Of a stretch of DNA of 64,000 nucleotides, positions 55,201 through 64,000 are shown in pieces; within the stretch, counting starts at the first letter, position 1, and every line of letters starts with the position of its first letter. This stretch comes from Gari tellinella (Eukaryota > Mollusca > Bivalvia > Cardiida > Psammobiidae). The stretch is from positions 46,854,999 through 46,918,998 of the forward strand of contig OV277863.1 in the NCBI GenBank assembly GCA_922989275.2. The letters run 5' to 3'. A model generated the notes under the pieces. That model saw only the letters and a program-made list of their open reading frames with translations. It was not told the origin of the DNA and did no database searches. A program made the translations under genes and the position numbers.

Positions 55201-55283
55201 TTAAGGCGCATTCTGCTTTAATTCCAATTTAGCCTAATACATCATATACTAGTTTGTTTTGTCAATATAATTTATTCTAATAT

Positions 55284-55370
55284 GAGACAGTGGAGACCCT
55301 AGCCAGAGGACTCCTTTTAGTCCTTTTGTAGCCCTCTGATTTGTGTCTTCTCTGTTTGCAAAGGACAAGT
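55284..55370. repeat. Degenerate core-D palindrome
   Basis: AGTGGAGACCCTAGCCAGAG left and TAGCCCTCTGATTTGTGTCT right around GACTCCTTTTAGTCC. Confidence 0.6.
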
Positions 55371-55681
55371 GTACTCTTCACAGATACACTATTTTAAGAG
55401 AACGCCTAAATGCCTGCCTATTGTTTATATAGAGAGTGGTATTTTCTTGCTAATTGTTTTTTATTGTTCATATTGATCGTGTTATTGTTGTTAATTATAT
55501 GATTTGTAAGAAATGCTTCTTTGAGGGCCTCGTGGTCGATTAGTCTCCTGACTAAGTGAGTTACTCTCGTAAAATAAAGTCGTTCATTCATTCATTCATT
55601 CAACCTTCTTTAAGCAATCGCGCTTGTTAAATAGAAAATTTAGAATTCTTAGGAGTTTCAACATCAACTTATGAGAATACG

Positions 55682-55889
55682 GTACTGGTACCCCTCTATT
55701 ACGACCACTAAAAAGAAGGCTAATTGTCCATATACAGGACAGGTGACAGCTTAAAGCAATGTGAAAGTGAAACAGAAAGCTCCTGTAGGAGCTTTCTGTT
55801 TCACTTTCACATTGCTCTAAGCAGTCACCTGTCTTAAACGACTTATATTTGACACAACTTAGTGGTCGTAACGGAGAGGTTTTACTGTA
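55682..55889. mobile_element. E2 MITE with core C directly before the TM exon
   Basis: TACCCCTCTATTACGACCAC left and GGAGAGGTTTTACTGTA right. Core C at 55748-55828 (GAAAGCTCCTGTAGGAGCTT). Its right end lies 28 nt before the acceptor AG at 55916-55917. Confidence 0.85.
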
Positions 55890-55917
55890 TTCCCTAGTGC
55901 ATTAATTTCTCCTACAG

Positions 55918-56108
55918 GAACATCTGTTGAAGGCGATGCTGTGTGGATGTACCTCGGCGTTCTGTTCATCATAGTCCTAGTCCTGGGCCTCGGCTTCTGC
56001 TTGTCTCGATGGAGTCAGCCTTGCAAAGAACGATTCCCGTCAGTGCCAGTCAAACACAGTGACAAGTTGTGTAAACCAAGCACCCAACAGACGTTGGATA
56101 AGTACTAG
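55918..56108 (+). CDS. Terminal exon: single transmembrane helix and short tail
   Basis: Acceptor TAATTTCTCCTACAG. The exon starts with two bases completing a codon (phase 1 upstream) and has 62 codons to TAG 56106-56108. Residues about 7-29 form a strong helix (VWMYLGVLFIIVLVLGLGFC) followed by SRW, Cys and basic residues, then a polar tail ending QTLDKY. This is a type I membrane protein C terminus. The phase fits exon 3902-3970 (leaves one base) but not the phase-0 donor at 5633. The rest of its gene is not certain. The ORF is too short to stand out in a simple ORF scan. Confidence 0.65.
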
Positions 56109-56205
56109 CACGGAGTAAAACACATTAATGCCATGAGTGTTTTAGGATGGTTATAGGCTGGATATGACTTTATTTTAACTGTGAATGGGTTATACGTGAG
56201 AAGAA

Positions 56206-56447
56206 TACAGTGGAGAATGTGTTATTCTTTCCCAATAAACGCGTTTACGCTAAAACTATTATTTCAATTACAAACAGTTTGGAGCCAGATTGGTAACCCG
56301 GCGTCTGATCAGGCTCCAAACTGTTTGCCACCAAGATAAACAAGAATTATCAGAATTGTCCAAAAGTTGTACTTTTCTACATTTTAGTGTTTTGCGTTTG
56401 CGTACGTTTGCGTTTAAACGGGAAAGAATAACAGATTCTCCACTGTA
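56206..56447. mobile_element. E1 MITE, core partly deleted
   Basis: TACAGTGGAGAATGTG and GATTCTCCACTGTA with TA borders, 98 bp after the TM-exon stop, so possibly in its 3' UTR. The left arm of core A is shortened (GGAGCCAGATTGGTAACC). Confidence 0.85.
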
Positions 56448-56589
56448 CTACTGTGGGACATATCACAAACCGTACAGCAGCATCAAACATGCAGTTACCC
56501 ATTACTCCATAACTACGCCCTTGTATTCCCTCACTGAGGAAAATAGTAAATACTTTATACAGTCATGAATATTATGCAGCATAAGAAAT

Positions 56590-56735
56590 ATTTCTATATC
56601 ACAGCAGATGGTAGCTTAAAAGAGGCTACCAAACATGACAGGATGATCAAGAATGATCGATGTCATTACAGGAAGAAAGAAAGAGGCTGAAAGTAAAGCA
56701 GAATGAGTTAAAGGCAAATTCTGTTTCGTTTTGTC
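56590..56735. repeat. Damaged core-B element
   Basis: CAGATGGTAGCTTAAAAGAG and GGCTGAAAGTAAAGCAGAAT are recognisable. A 45-bp insertion with GATGATCAAGAATGATCGAT separates them, and the right arm is lost. Confidence 0.5.
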
Positions 56736-56965
56736 GTTTGTTTTTGTTTTGTTTTGTTTTTTTTTGTTCTTTTTTTTGGGGGGGGGGTGAGTTTTATTTG
56801 TTGTTGTTTGGTGTTTGTTTGGTTGTTGTTGTTGTTGTTTGTGGGTTGTTGTTTTTTGGGGGTGTATTTTTTTTTAAAAATTGTTGTGTTGTTTTTTGGG
56901 GGTTTTTGGGAGGTGATTGTTTGTTGTTTTGTTGTTGTATTTTATTGGGTGCTGTTGTTCTTGCT
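56736..56965 (+). repeat. T/G-only low-complexity tract
   Basis: Almost no C or A over about 220 bp (GTTTTGTTTT, TTGTTGTTG, GGGGGGG). The hydrophobic ORFs there are compositional artefacts. Confidence 0.9.
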
Positions 56966-56999
56966 TATATGCTTTTTCATTCAGAGTGTGGTTGCTTTC

Positions 57000-57235
57000 G
57001 GAGAAGACGCTTTTCTTTGCCGTTGAACAAAACTAAATGCAATACAATAAAATGGGGGGAAATGACAGATTCTTGAACATTCTGGCAATTTTTGCTCTGA
57101 GCGGCAACTAGTTTGGAGGCTAACAAGCCGCCGGGTTACCGGATGTCTGATCTGCCTGATTCCAAATCGCAATTGAAATTACTGTTTAAGCACAAACATG
57201 TTTATTGGGAAAGAAAAACGTTTTCCTCACTGTAA
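57000..57235. mobile_element. Degenerate E1/core-A MITE
   Basis: CTAGTTTGGAGGCTAACAAG, CGGGTTACCGGATGTC and right end TTTATTGGGAAAGAAAAACG then CTCACTGTAA near 57232. Confidence 0.6.
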
Positions 57236-57239
57236 TTAT

Positions 57240-58280
57240 CGTCTGATGTGTTTTCTTATCAAATAGCATTAAGTCATTAAAGGTTTACTTGTATTTACTT
57301 ATACTTTTTCTTGTATTTAAATCTCCTTTTTGGCTTGTGGGGGTCTCCCACACGCCTACATGGGATGATAAGATTCAAACTATGTTCCACTCTAGCGCCC
57401 CCTACAAATCACTGACTGTTACTGGGTTTCCCCAGGCTTGAAAGAGTCTCTGGCTGAGTAGCCTGGTCCCATGTCTCCTATATCTCCGATTATGAAATAA
57501 TCAACATCCGGGAACCTGACCACCGGCTGAGCAGAACTATTTATAACTCTATAAGACCGTTATTTACATAATATTTCATGGAAAAAAAGTGATGTGGTAT
57601 TTGGTCTATTGATAAGAGACAAGTATATCTAAGTATACTAGTTAAATGATCTACAAGTTAATAGGCTGGAAGCTACAGAGTGCACAGAGCATGCTAACTC
57701 AATGTGTACTGCATTCTACTGACCAGTATGACGTAGTACAGCTACAGTTGAAGTGTGTAGACTAGCCATAATACAAATACAACAAGAAGAAGTCTAAATG
57801 TTTTGTAATCAGAGAAACTGGTCTTTAAGTGACATGAAGTAATATTGGGCATGCGGAATATTCCTGTGGGGAAGCTTTCCAGATGTATGCCATTCAGGTT
57901 GAAATAAATGATTGCCTTCATTGTATTGCTCTGCGGTTGCGTTTAGATTGTTTGAACGTTGTACGAAAAGTTATCCCCGGTTAAAGGCAGAATGTCGCCC
58001 AAATGGATGTTTAAAACGCGCAATTTCTTATATATGTACATTTTCTATGTATTAAAACTAAGCGAAAACTGTTGTCAGATGCCTGACATATGCCCCCCTT
58101 TCATTAATGTGCCGGTTTCTTATCGAGATGGTTGGAAAAATAAGCTCTTTGTTTACATAACAAATCTTCGTGTCGGCTTCCGAGAATTTCCGCATGGTCG
58201 AATAAGAGTCACGTGATCGATCCGATTTTTCTGACTTGTCTGTGTTACTTTAGAACAGAATAGTTAATAATGGTAAATAG
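57240..58280. other. No gene recognised
   Basis: A 160-bp GC-richer part near 57330-57510 (GGGGGTCTCCCACACGCCTA) is unlike its surroundings but unidentified. The ORF at 57959-58216 has no known motif. Confidence 0.4.
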
Positions 58281-58283
58281 GTA

Positions 58284-58345
58284 ACAGTGGAGAAAACGTG
58301 ATTCTTTCCCGTTTAAACGCAAACGAAACGCAAACGCATCACAAT
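58284..58345. repeat. E1 left-end fragment
   Basis: AACAGTGGAGAAAACGTGAT and TTTAAACGCAAACGAAACGC without a core or right end. Confidence 0.6.
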
Positions 58346-58349
58346 AAAA

Positions 58350-59985
58350 CGCATAAAAACACAACCTTTAGACGTACGTGCCTGAATGTTCAGGTTTAAG
58401 AAATGCGCGATTTTGGCTACTTGACAGCTACATACTGGCTTTAAACCAGTTCATTTAGGTTTTATGAGTATAATAACAATTCACCAACTTGTTTCGTTAA
58501 AGAAATTACCCCAGTCCATTCAATGACCCCCCACCCATCGTTCTCACTAGGCGTGAAAGTAACTGTAAAGCATGAGGAAAGTGTGCACAGTCATCTCGCG
58601 TTGCCTAGAGAGGCCCCGAAATACTCACACTCAATGGGGTTTTCAATGGGATTGACTAACCAAACTATCAAATATAAGGTAAACGGACCTCACATGAGAC
58701 CCTTCCGTGATTCTTTGCACCGACAAATCCACCGTTCTGAGCATGGGTTCCACAAGATTTGAACTATATAATTATATATTTATTGGCTTCCTCCATTCAT
58801 GGAGATACATAACATATTTACAAAATATGCAGACATATATACACATTATTAATATGGTAGAATAAATAAATTGTAGATAGTACATATAGGTATAACCACC
58901 TACGTTAGGTCAAGTAATGTCTTTAAATACTGTTAAACCGAGAAACCCAAATCCAAACCCAACCTGCATAAAACTGAAACTACAAGCCTGCAGTACTTCA
59001 GTACTTTGATTCCATTTTCAAGACGACATATCGGTCCAGTGGCATTCACACACCCTTAAGGAACAGTGTACATGTGTCCTATGCGAACACTATAGACCCT
59101 GATCAGAGGACACATGCGGGATAAACCTAGATCTTAAAGGTCTGTCATTTCCTCTGGACCAGTATCGTATATGTCGTTAATATACCTCTACATGTAGATG
59201 GTTCATTAATGGAATACAAAACAATCAGAAAGCTCATACATTTGTATAGGAGGTTTTTTTTAAACATTTGCCCCATATTAAGCAGTCACAAATCCTTATA
59301 GAGGTGCATTCTTCTTACTAAGTTATCTACGGATTTATACACTGTGTATATTTTGTTGCTGAAATTGAACATTAAAGCATAACCAGGGAAACAACCCACA
59401 ACAATCAAAGTTCAAAACTGTGTAAGAGTCACTTCCCATGTGTGGACAGCGCATACATAGATATCTTAAAATAATCTATGACAGCTGTCTGCAGCATTGT
59501 TGTCTAGGAGTCTTATGCTTTTCAACCTCTTTATCTACAGATAATCCTTCTCCTACTGTAATGGTATATTAACACTTTTTGAAAACAGTGTAGATCCAGA
59601 TCTGAAAGCTTGTTAAGGAGCAGTTTTCTTATAGGATCTTATATGAGTGCTAACTTTCCTTGGGAAAGTTTTCCTCATTTCAATAGCCAATATAATAGTT
59701 CAGATTATAGATGTTCATAGTACTCGGAGTTTGGTATAAGAATATTCAGCGGGAGAATGATTAATATGTCAAGGGAAATAATAACAAACACAAAAATGAA
59801 ACTAATTTTCTTAAATAAATTACTTTTATTCTAACATTTATTTACAAATATTCTGTTCTCACATATAAAAACATATTGGTCACAAAACATATCAAATATC
59901 ACAGACACTGTATTGTATAAAGACCTAACCATATAACAAATATATGAGCATCATATACATGTAGTCTGTACATGTAGAAGGTGGT
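58350..59985. other. No gene recognised; weak core-D piece at 59085-59150
   Basis: The 79-codon ORF at 58523-58762 has no known motif. CACTATAGACCCTGATCAGA near 59086 is half of a core D; a further half lies near 59585. The AT-rich block 58760-58900 has no structure I can name. Confidence 0.4.
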
Positions 59986-60090
59986 TAACTCATTCACCAA
60001 TTAAACTTTAAATGGACAACTCAAGTTTCCAATTAGGTCTAGTCAATTGTTTGACTATTTGATTGTTTTATTTTACTATAAATTGCAAAA

Positions 60091-60165
60091 TGACAAACAG
60101 TGCAGACTCAGATCAGAAGGCTCCTTTAGGAGCCTTCTGATTTGAGTCTGAACTGTTTGCATATG
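60091..60165. repeat. Core-D palindrome
   Basis: ACAAACAGTGCAGACTCAGA left, GAAGGCTCCTTTAGGAGCCT centre and GAGTCTGAACTGTTTGCATA right. E9-type ends (TTAACTCATTCACC) begin near 59987. Confidence 0.8.
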
Positions 60166-60241
60166 ACAAGTGTACTTTTCAATGGTAAATGTTTGTAAAT
60201 GATGACTTTCAACATCACTAGAGTTCATTGGTTTATATTTT

Positions 60242-60487
60242 TTAACCCTTTACCCCATAGCCTGTTTCTGGTTTTGAAAAACAGGTGACTACTTAAAGCA
60301 GGTTGAAAGTAAAGCAGAATGTGCCTTAAGGCACATTCTGCTTTACTTTCAGCCTGCTTTAGGCTAAAATCTGCTAGGCTATATAAAATATTTGTAATGG
60401 TTATTGTTCATGGGGGTATAAACTTGAACTATTTTCTTCAGCGGAGGAATAAATTAAATACGCTAAAAGTCGCTTCTATGGGAATAG
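60242..60487. mobile_element. E4 MITE with core B
   Basis: TTAACCCTTTACCCCATAGC left; GCTAAAAGTCGCTTCTATGG right. Core-B perfect palindrome at 60293-60362 (GCAGAATGTGCCTTAAGGCA). Confidence 0.85.
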
Positions 60488-60499
60488 GTTTAAATAGTA

Positions 60500-60629
60500 A
60501 ATATTTTGGAGCCTGATCAGACACTGGTGTACCTGGCGTCAGATCTGGCTCCAACTGTTTGCAATTGTCATAAGGTTTGGTTTCAGCATACACACATTAA
60601 TTGGGAAATAATGAAGTTGTCTCCACTGT
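60500..60629. repeat. E1 right half with core A
   Basis: TTTTGGAGCCTGATCAGACA through TTGGGAAATAATGAAGTTGT and CTCCACTGTA at 60629. The left E1 terminus is missing. Confidence 0.75.
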
Positions 60630-60653
60630 AACAGTCTACTTGTGAATTGGGGA

Positions 60654-60907
60654 TACAGTGGCGAATCTGTTATTCTTTCCCGATAAACGCGTTTACGCTA
60701 AAACTATTATTTGCAGTGCAAACAGATTGGAGCCAGATCAGACGCCGGGTAACCCGGCGTCTGATCAGGCTCCAAACTGTTTGCCACCAAGATAAACAAG
60801 AATTATCAGAATTGGACCAAAAGTTGTTCTTTTCTTCTACGTTTTAGTGATTTGCGTTTGCGTACGTTTGCGTTTAAACGGGAAAGAATAACAGATTCTC
60901 CACTGTA
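60654..60907. mobile_element. E1 MITE, near full length, reversed
   Basis: TACAGTGGCGAATCTG and GATTCTCCACTGTA ends, core A at 60719-60783 (GACGCCGGGTAACCCGGCGTC). About 24 bp (ACAGTCTACTTGTGAATTGG...) are duplicated on both sides. Confidence 0.9.
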
Positions 60908-60941
60908 ACAGTCTACTTGTGAATTGGGGATAACTCCTTAG

Positions 60942-61196
60942 TCCATTACCCCATAGATATACTTTTTCATGCATTTGATTTATTCCTGGACTGAAGAAAG
61001 TAGTTCCACTTTATATGGTCAAGAATATTTAGATCTACCATAAGAAATAGTTTCTACATCCTTGCAGATTGTAGCTTACAGCAGGCTGTAAACAAAGCAG
61101 AATGCGCCTCAATGTGCATTCTGCTTTACTTTCACGCTGTTTTAAGTGGTCATGTATCATCAATACCAGAAACAAGCAATGGGGGTAATGGGTTAA
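60942..61196. mobile_element. E4 MITE with core B
   Basis: CATTACCCCATAGATATACT left and AGCAATGGGGGTAATGGGTT right. Core B at 61075-61147. Confidence 0.75.
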
Positions 61197-61390
61197 CCCT
61201 TTCCTCCCTGAAGCTTCAAATAAAATTTTCCAGTTTCCAATATAGTCTAGTCCATTTTACTTTTAACAGTTGTTTTTGTAAAATGTATTGTAATATTACA
61301 AACAGAGCAGACCCTGATCAGAAGGCTCCAGATCTTCACTCTTTGCATATAGGACAAGTATGCTCTTCAAAGTTACACTGTTAAAAAAAT
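61197..61390. repeat. E9/core-D element with deleted centre
   Basis: TTAACCCTTTCCTCCCTGAA, then ACAAACAGAGCAGACCCTGA and TCCAGATCTTCACTCTTTGC. The centre of the palindrome is lost. Confidence 0.6.
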
Positions 61391-61589
61391 GTTGGTTCTA
61401 AAGGTTAAAGTTTGTAAATCTTTAAAGACAATAGAAGTAAAGCTTTAATTCTGTTCTGCATTTAGCCGTCTTCTGCCTTTAAGAGTGTTACTTGATCATA
61501 TTTCTAGTGGTCGTTTAACACAAGTTAGACTATTTACATGCAAAAAAACATCAAATATAACATGCTGGTAGTGTCTGAAAGATATTTAA

Positions 61590-61990
61590 ATTTGACAGTT
61601 TCTTATATTGTTTAACAGCTTCTGGAAGAGTTCTAATATTTGGACAGTTTCTTCTGGAATAGATCTAAAACATTTTGACAGTTTCTGGAAGATATCCACA
61701 TTGTAATATACTGAAAGTTTCATCTGAGAGATATCTAACATTTTGACAGTTTCTGGATGATATCTACATTGCAGTATATTTACAGTTTCATCTGAGAGAT
61801 ATCTAACATTTTGACAGTTTCTGGATGATATCTACATTGAAATATATTTGCAGTTTCATCTAAGAGATATCTAACATTTTGACAGTTTCTTCTGAAATAT
61901 AATATATCTAACATTTTGACAATTTCTGGAAAATCTCTAACATTTTGACAATTTCTGAAAGATATCTAACATAAATACATGTTGATAGTT
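61590..61990 (+). repeat. Tandem repeat, about 68-bp unit
   Basis: CTAACATTTTGACAGTTTCT and GGATGATATCTACATTG alternate with CAGTTTCATCTGAGAGATAT. The best three units are at 61670-61873, flanked by diverged ones. Confidence 0.85.
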
Positions 61991-61994
61991 TCTG

Positions 61995-62498
61995 GTAGAT
62001 GTTTTTGGAAGCTCTGGTGGATATGGGCAAAACAGGCATGAGCTTTGTCATCAGATTGTTTTTAACTACAGCTTAGTTTCAATAACTTAAACACTGAAAA
62101 CGTATCTCAGTATGATGTATCTCATCTATACTAAGGACTTTAGGAAAAACAGTAAGTGAAAAACATATCTAAAGTTCAAAGAAATCTCAAAAACAGTTCT
62201 ATTTATACTCATCTACATCACATTATGGGAGCCATCATGCCAAATATCTGATGTTTCGTGTAATGTTGATATATCTCAGTACTTGCATCTACACCTCAAC
62301 AAACATCTATGCCCATATTGATGCCAACATTGGGTTTACTACATTCTTGAAATAGACAAGTTTACATTGAACACTCCTTAACCTTATTCCAAATGCATTA
62401 ACATTCGACCTTTTGATTTTATATATCATTGGACAAATAACAATAGGTTTCCAACCCTAAATGCTTAAAACAATAAAACAAAATTTCCAATTTTACAT
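61995..62498. other. No feature recognised
   Basis: AT-rich sequence, with no palindrome, exon or repeat that I can support. Confidence 0.4.
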
Positions 62499-62499
62499 C

Positions 62500-62738
62500 T
62501 ACAGGGGAAAAGATATTAATCTTTCTTGTTTAAACAAAAGTAAATGCAATAAATTTTGGAAAAGGATAATTTCTTTGGAAATGTTGAAGATTCGTGTTAA
62601 TCTGAGTGGCAAACAATTTGGAGCCAGATCAGATGCCGGGTTACCCGGCATCTGATCAGGCTCCAAACTGTTTGCAATGGATATAGTTTCAGCATAAAAC
62701 AGTTTATTTGGGAAAGAATACCATCTTCACTTTACTAT
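62500..62738. mobile_element. Diverged E1/core-A MITE
   Basis: GGGGAAAAGATATTAATCTT left. Perfect core-A palindrome at 62606-62674 (GATGCCGGGTTACCCGGCATC). TTTATTTGGGAAAGAATACC right, with the terminal TACAGTGGAG eroded. Confidence 0.75.
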
Positions 62739-62877
62739 ATATCATCAGATCATAACTCTTCCTAATTGTGAAATGCCAAGGATCCTACAAGTAACCCTGG
62801 CAACAGTCTCTAAGTATACAAATTCAAGATATTATCAATGAAAATAAATAACAGTAATAAAATTGTGAAGATAGAGT

Positions 62878-63052
62878 AATACCTCTTTATTACGACTACT
62901 AAATTGTGTTAATTATTTAGTGTTTATGACAGGTGACAACTTAAAGCAAAGTGACAGTAAAACAGAAAGCTCCTTGCTTTAAGTATTCACCTGTCTTTTA
63001 TATAATCAACTAGCCTTGGTTTAGGTGGTCGTAACAGAGATGTTTTACTGTA
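62878..63052. mobile_element. E2 MITE, core C half deleted
   Basis: TAATACCTCTTTATTACGAC left and CAGAGATGTTTTACTGTA right. The core reads ACAGAAAGCTCCTTGCTTTA, so most of the right arm is missing. Confidence 0.75.
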
Positions 63053-63172
63053 TTACATCAATTATAACAGCAATAAATTTGTGAAGATACTGTGTTGTTT
63101 CTCTTTTATTTTGCTGAAGAAACTAGTGATTTATTGTACCTAAAATATTTACCCAATGAACTAATTACTAAT

Positions 63173-63385
63173 TACTGTAAAACCTCTCTACATGTATTAC
63201 GACCATTAAAATTAGGCTAATTGATTGTATGAAAGACGGGTTACAGCTTAAAGCAAGGTGAAGGTAAATCAGAAAGCTCCTAAAGTAGCTTCTATTTTAC
63301 CATCACTTTGCTTTAAGCAGCAACCTGCCTTAAACACAAAACAATTAAAGTAATTTAGTGATTGTTATAGAGAGGTTTCACAGTA
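63173..63385. mobile_element. E2 MITE with core C
   Basis: TACTGTAAAACCTCTCTACA left and AGAGAGGTTTCACAGTA right. Core C at 63247-63318. Confidence 0.8.
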
Positions 63386-63527
63386 CATAGATTTCAAAAG
63401 TCAGAGGCAAATCTTACCCAGTATAAGTAATAAATACAAATGACCCTCAACATATATGCATGTCAAAGTTAAATCACTGAAACACTTTCTCTGCTGTGCA
63501 GTGGGGAAGATTTTATACTTTCTCACT

Positions 63528-63650
63528 AAAATGAAACTTGGAGCAGAGCTCCAGTTATGGGATATATGTCAAAAATTCTGCATTAAACTCCATGGTGTCA
63601 GTACTCGTAGAAAAATCTCTTCAAGATGATTCTAATGAGTTATGACTTCG
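63528..63650. repeat. Core-F repeat, partial
   Basis: TTCTGCATTAAACTCCATGG and AAATCTCTTCAAGATGATTC match 22910-22990. The right half is lost. Confidence 0.55.
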
Positions 63651-63669
63651 TATTTTCAGCCTGTTTTAA

Positions 63670-64000
63670 AGGGGCTCGCAACCGGATTTAGCATTAAAAA
63701 TAGTAATTTGTAAATATATGTCAAATGCTTATATAAATGGGTAAGATTTTGTTTAGGATTATAAATTCTATTAAAAAATGCATTTCAAAAAAAAAGAAGA
63801 AGTTCTGGTGGGATTCGAACCCGTGACCCTCTATGCGGAGACAAACATGAAAAATGAGGAAAACGCCTTTATCCCCTCGGCTACCAGCGCTCTCTATATA
63901 TTAAGTAGCGAATTAACGTACTTCACTGGTAGTGATTGATAGTACTTTATTCGGCTCGGGTTTATGTCTGAGCCCGTGTAGAGAAGCAACAACAACAACT
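63670..64000 (-). mobile_element. TTAA-flanked TIR element carrying a tRNA-like unit (copy C, cut by window end)
   Basis: TTAA at 63666-63669, then AGGGGCTCGCAACCGGATTT. The shared tail AAAATAGTAATTTGTAAATA and the shared GAGCCCGTGTAGAGAAGC(AAC)n tract match copies A and B. The enclosed Pol III unit is different. The left flank is CTTCGTATTTTCAGCCTG, the edge of a core-B-like palindrome. Confidence 0.8.
63787..63892 (-). tRNA. tRNA-like Pol III unit inside copy C, distinct type
   Basis: Minus strand GGTAGCCGAGGGGATAAAGG (tRNA-Ser/Leu-like D arm, A box), B box GGGTTCGAATCCC (63822-63810), and T9 at 63795-63787. Between the boxes the sequence differs greatly from copies A and B. Arm pairing is imperfect. 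Confidence 0.5.

Larger units (their letters stand above)
54622..55230. repeat. Core-B palindrome split by the tRNA-carrying element
   Basis: The left arm GCAGTTTAAAGCAGGTTGAA...GCGCT and right arm GGCGCATTCTGCTTTAATTC are the two halves of a core-B palindrome. The 537-bp insert sits at the TTAA in its centre. Confidence 0.85.

Noticed and set aside
56660..57076. Hydrophobic ORFs of 90 and 138 codons resembling membrane proteins
   Set aside because: Produced by a T/G-only tract (Phe, Leu, Val, Cys, Gly codons).

Overview
This is an AT-rich, repeat-crowded eukaryotic window, almost certainly from an animal with introns and very probably a bivalve mollusc. The evidence is spliced exons with GT/AG borders, a calcium-binding EGF exon, a signal-peptide exon behind a TATA box, a Ty3/Gypsy retrotransposon, and dispersed repeats of a kind I associate with bivalves (the block beginning AGCTCACCTGAGC at 38.9 kb). 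The species cannot be fixed by eye. There are no bacterial genes, rRNA genes or CRISPR arrays.

Genes. Three gene fragments can be supported. (1) A plus-strand gene has exons at 3902-3970, 4782-5632 and 7623-7703. It encodes a low-complexity protein with thirteen GGGYDQQSGR-type repeats followed by an Arg/Ser/Asp/Glu-rich tail. (2) A minus-strand secreted gene runs from about 30.4 kb to 22.8 kb: TATA box, signal-peptide exon, then cysteine-rich exons with GWW and CC-x-G motifs around one EGF-Ca domain. At least one exon between the signal peptide and the next recognised exon is missing from this annotation. (3) A plus-strand terminal exon at 55918-56108 encodes one transmembrane helix and a short tail. 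Its phase fits the 3902-3970 exon, so it may be an alternative end of gene 1 or belong to another gene.

Mobile DNA. The largest element is a Ty3/Gypsy retrotransposon at 41120-49394, with LTRs about 1% diverged, a tRNA-Leu primer site and a good -1 frameshift signal. Its reading frames are broken and its integrase has lost the segment with the catalytic glutamate. It sits inside an older 2.4-kb inverted-repeat element. At 24333-25028 there is a miniature LTR element with three about 160-bp LTRs, two 107-108-bp internal segments, perfect tRNA-Leu primer sites and a matching target duplication. At 14521-15057, 54664-55200 and 63670 to the window end lie copies of a TTAA-flanked, terminal-inverted-repeat element carrying a tRNA-like Pol III unit. 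Two PIF/Harbinger-type elements with 3-bp TWA duplications (32611-33742, 52665-54308) have interiors made of short degenerate words.

The rest is mainly a sea of palindromic MITEs. I group them by core: A (GATCAGACGCCG), B (GCAGAATGCGCCTTAAGG), C (ACAGAAAGCTCC), D (GATCAGAGGGCTCCTTAAGG) and F (TCTCTTCGAGACGATTC). I also group them by outer ends E1-E9. The same core recurs inside different ends, and one end has expanded into a 23-unit, 32-bp minisatellite at 11049-11784. Family names here are mine, for this window only. Boundaries of degenerate copies are approximate.
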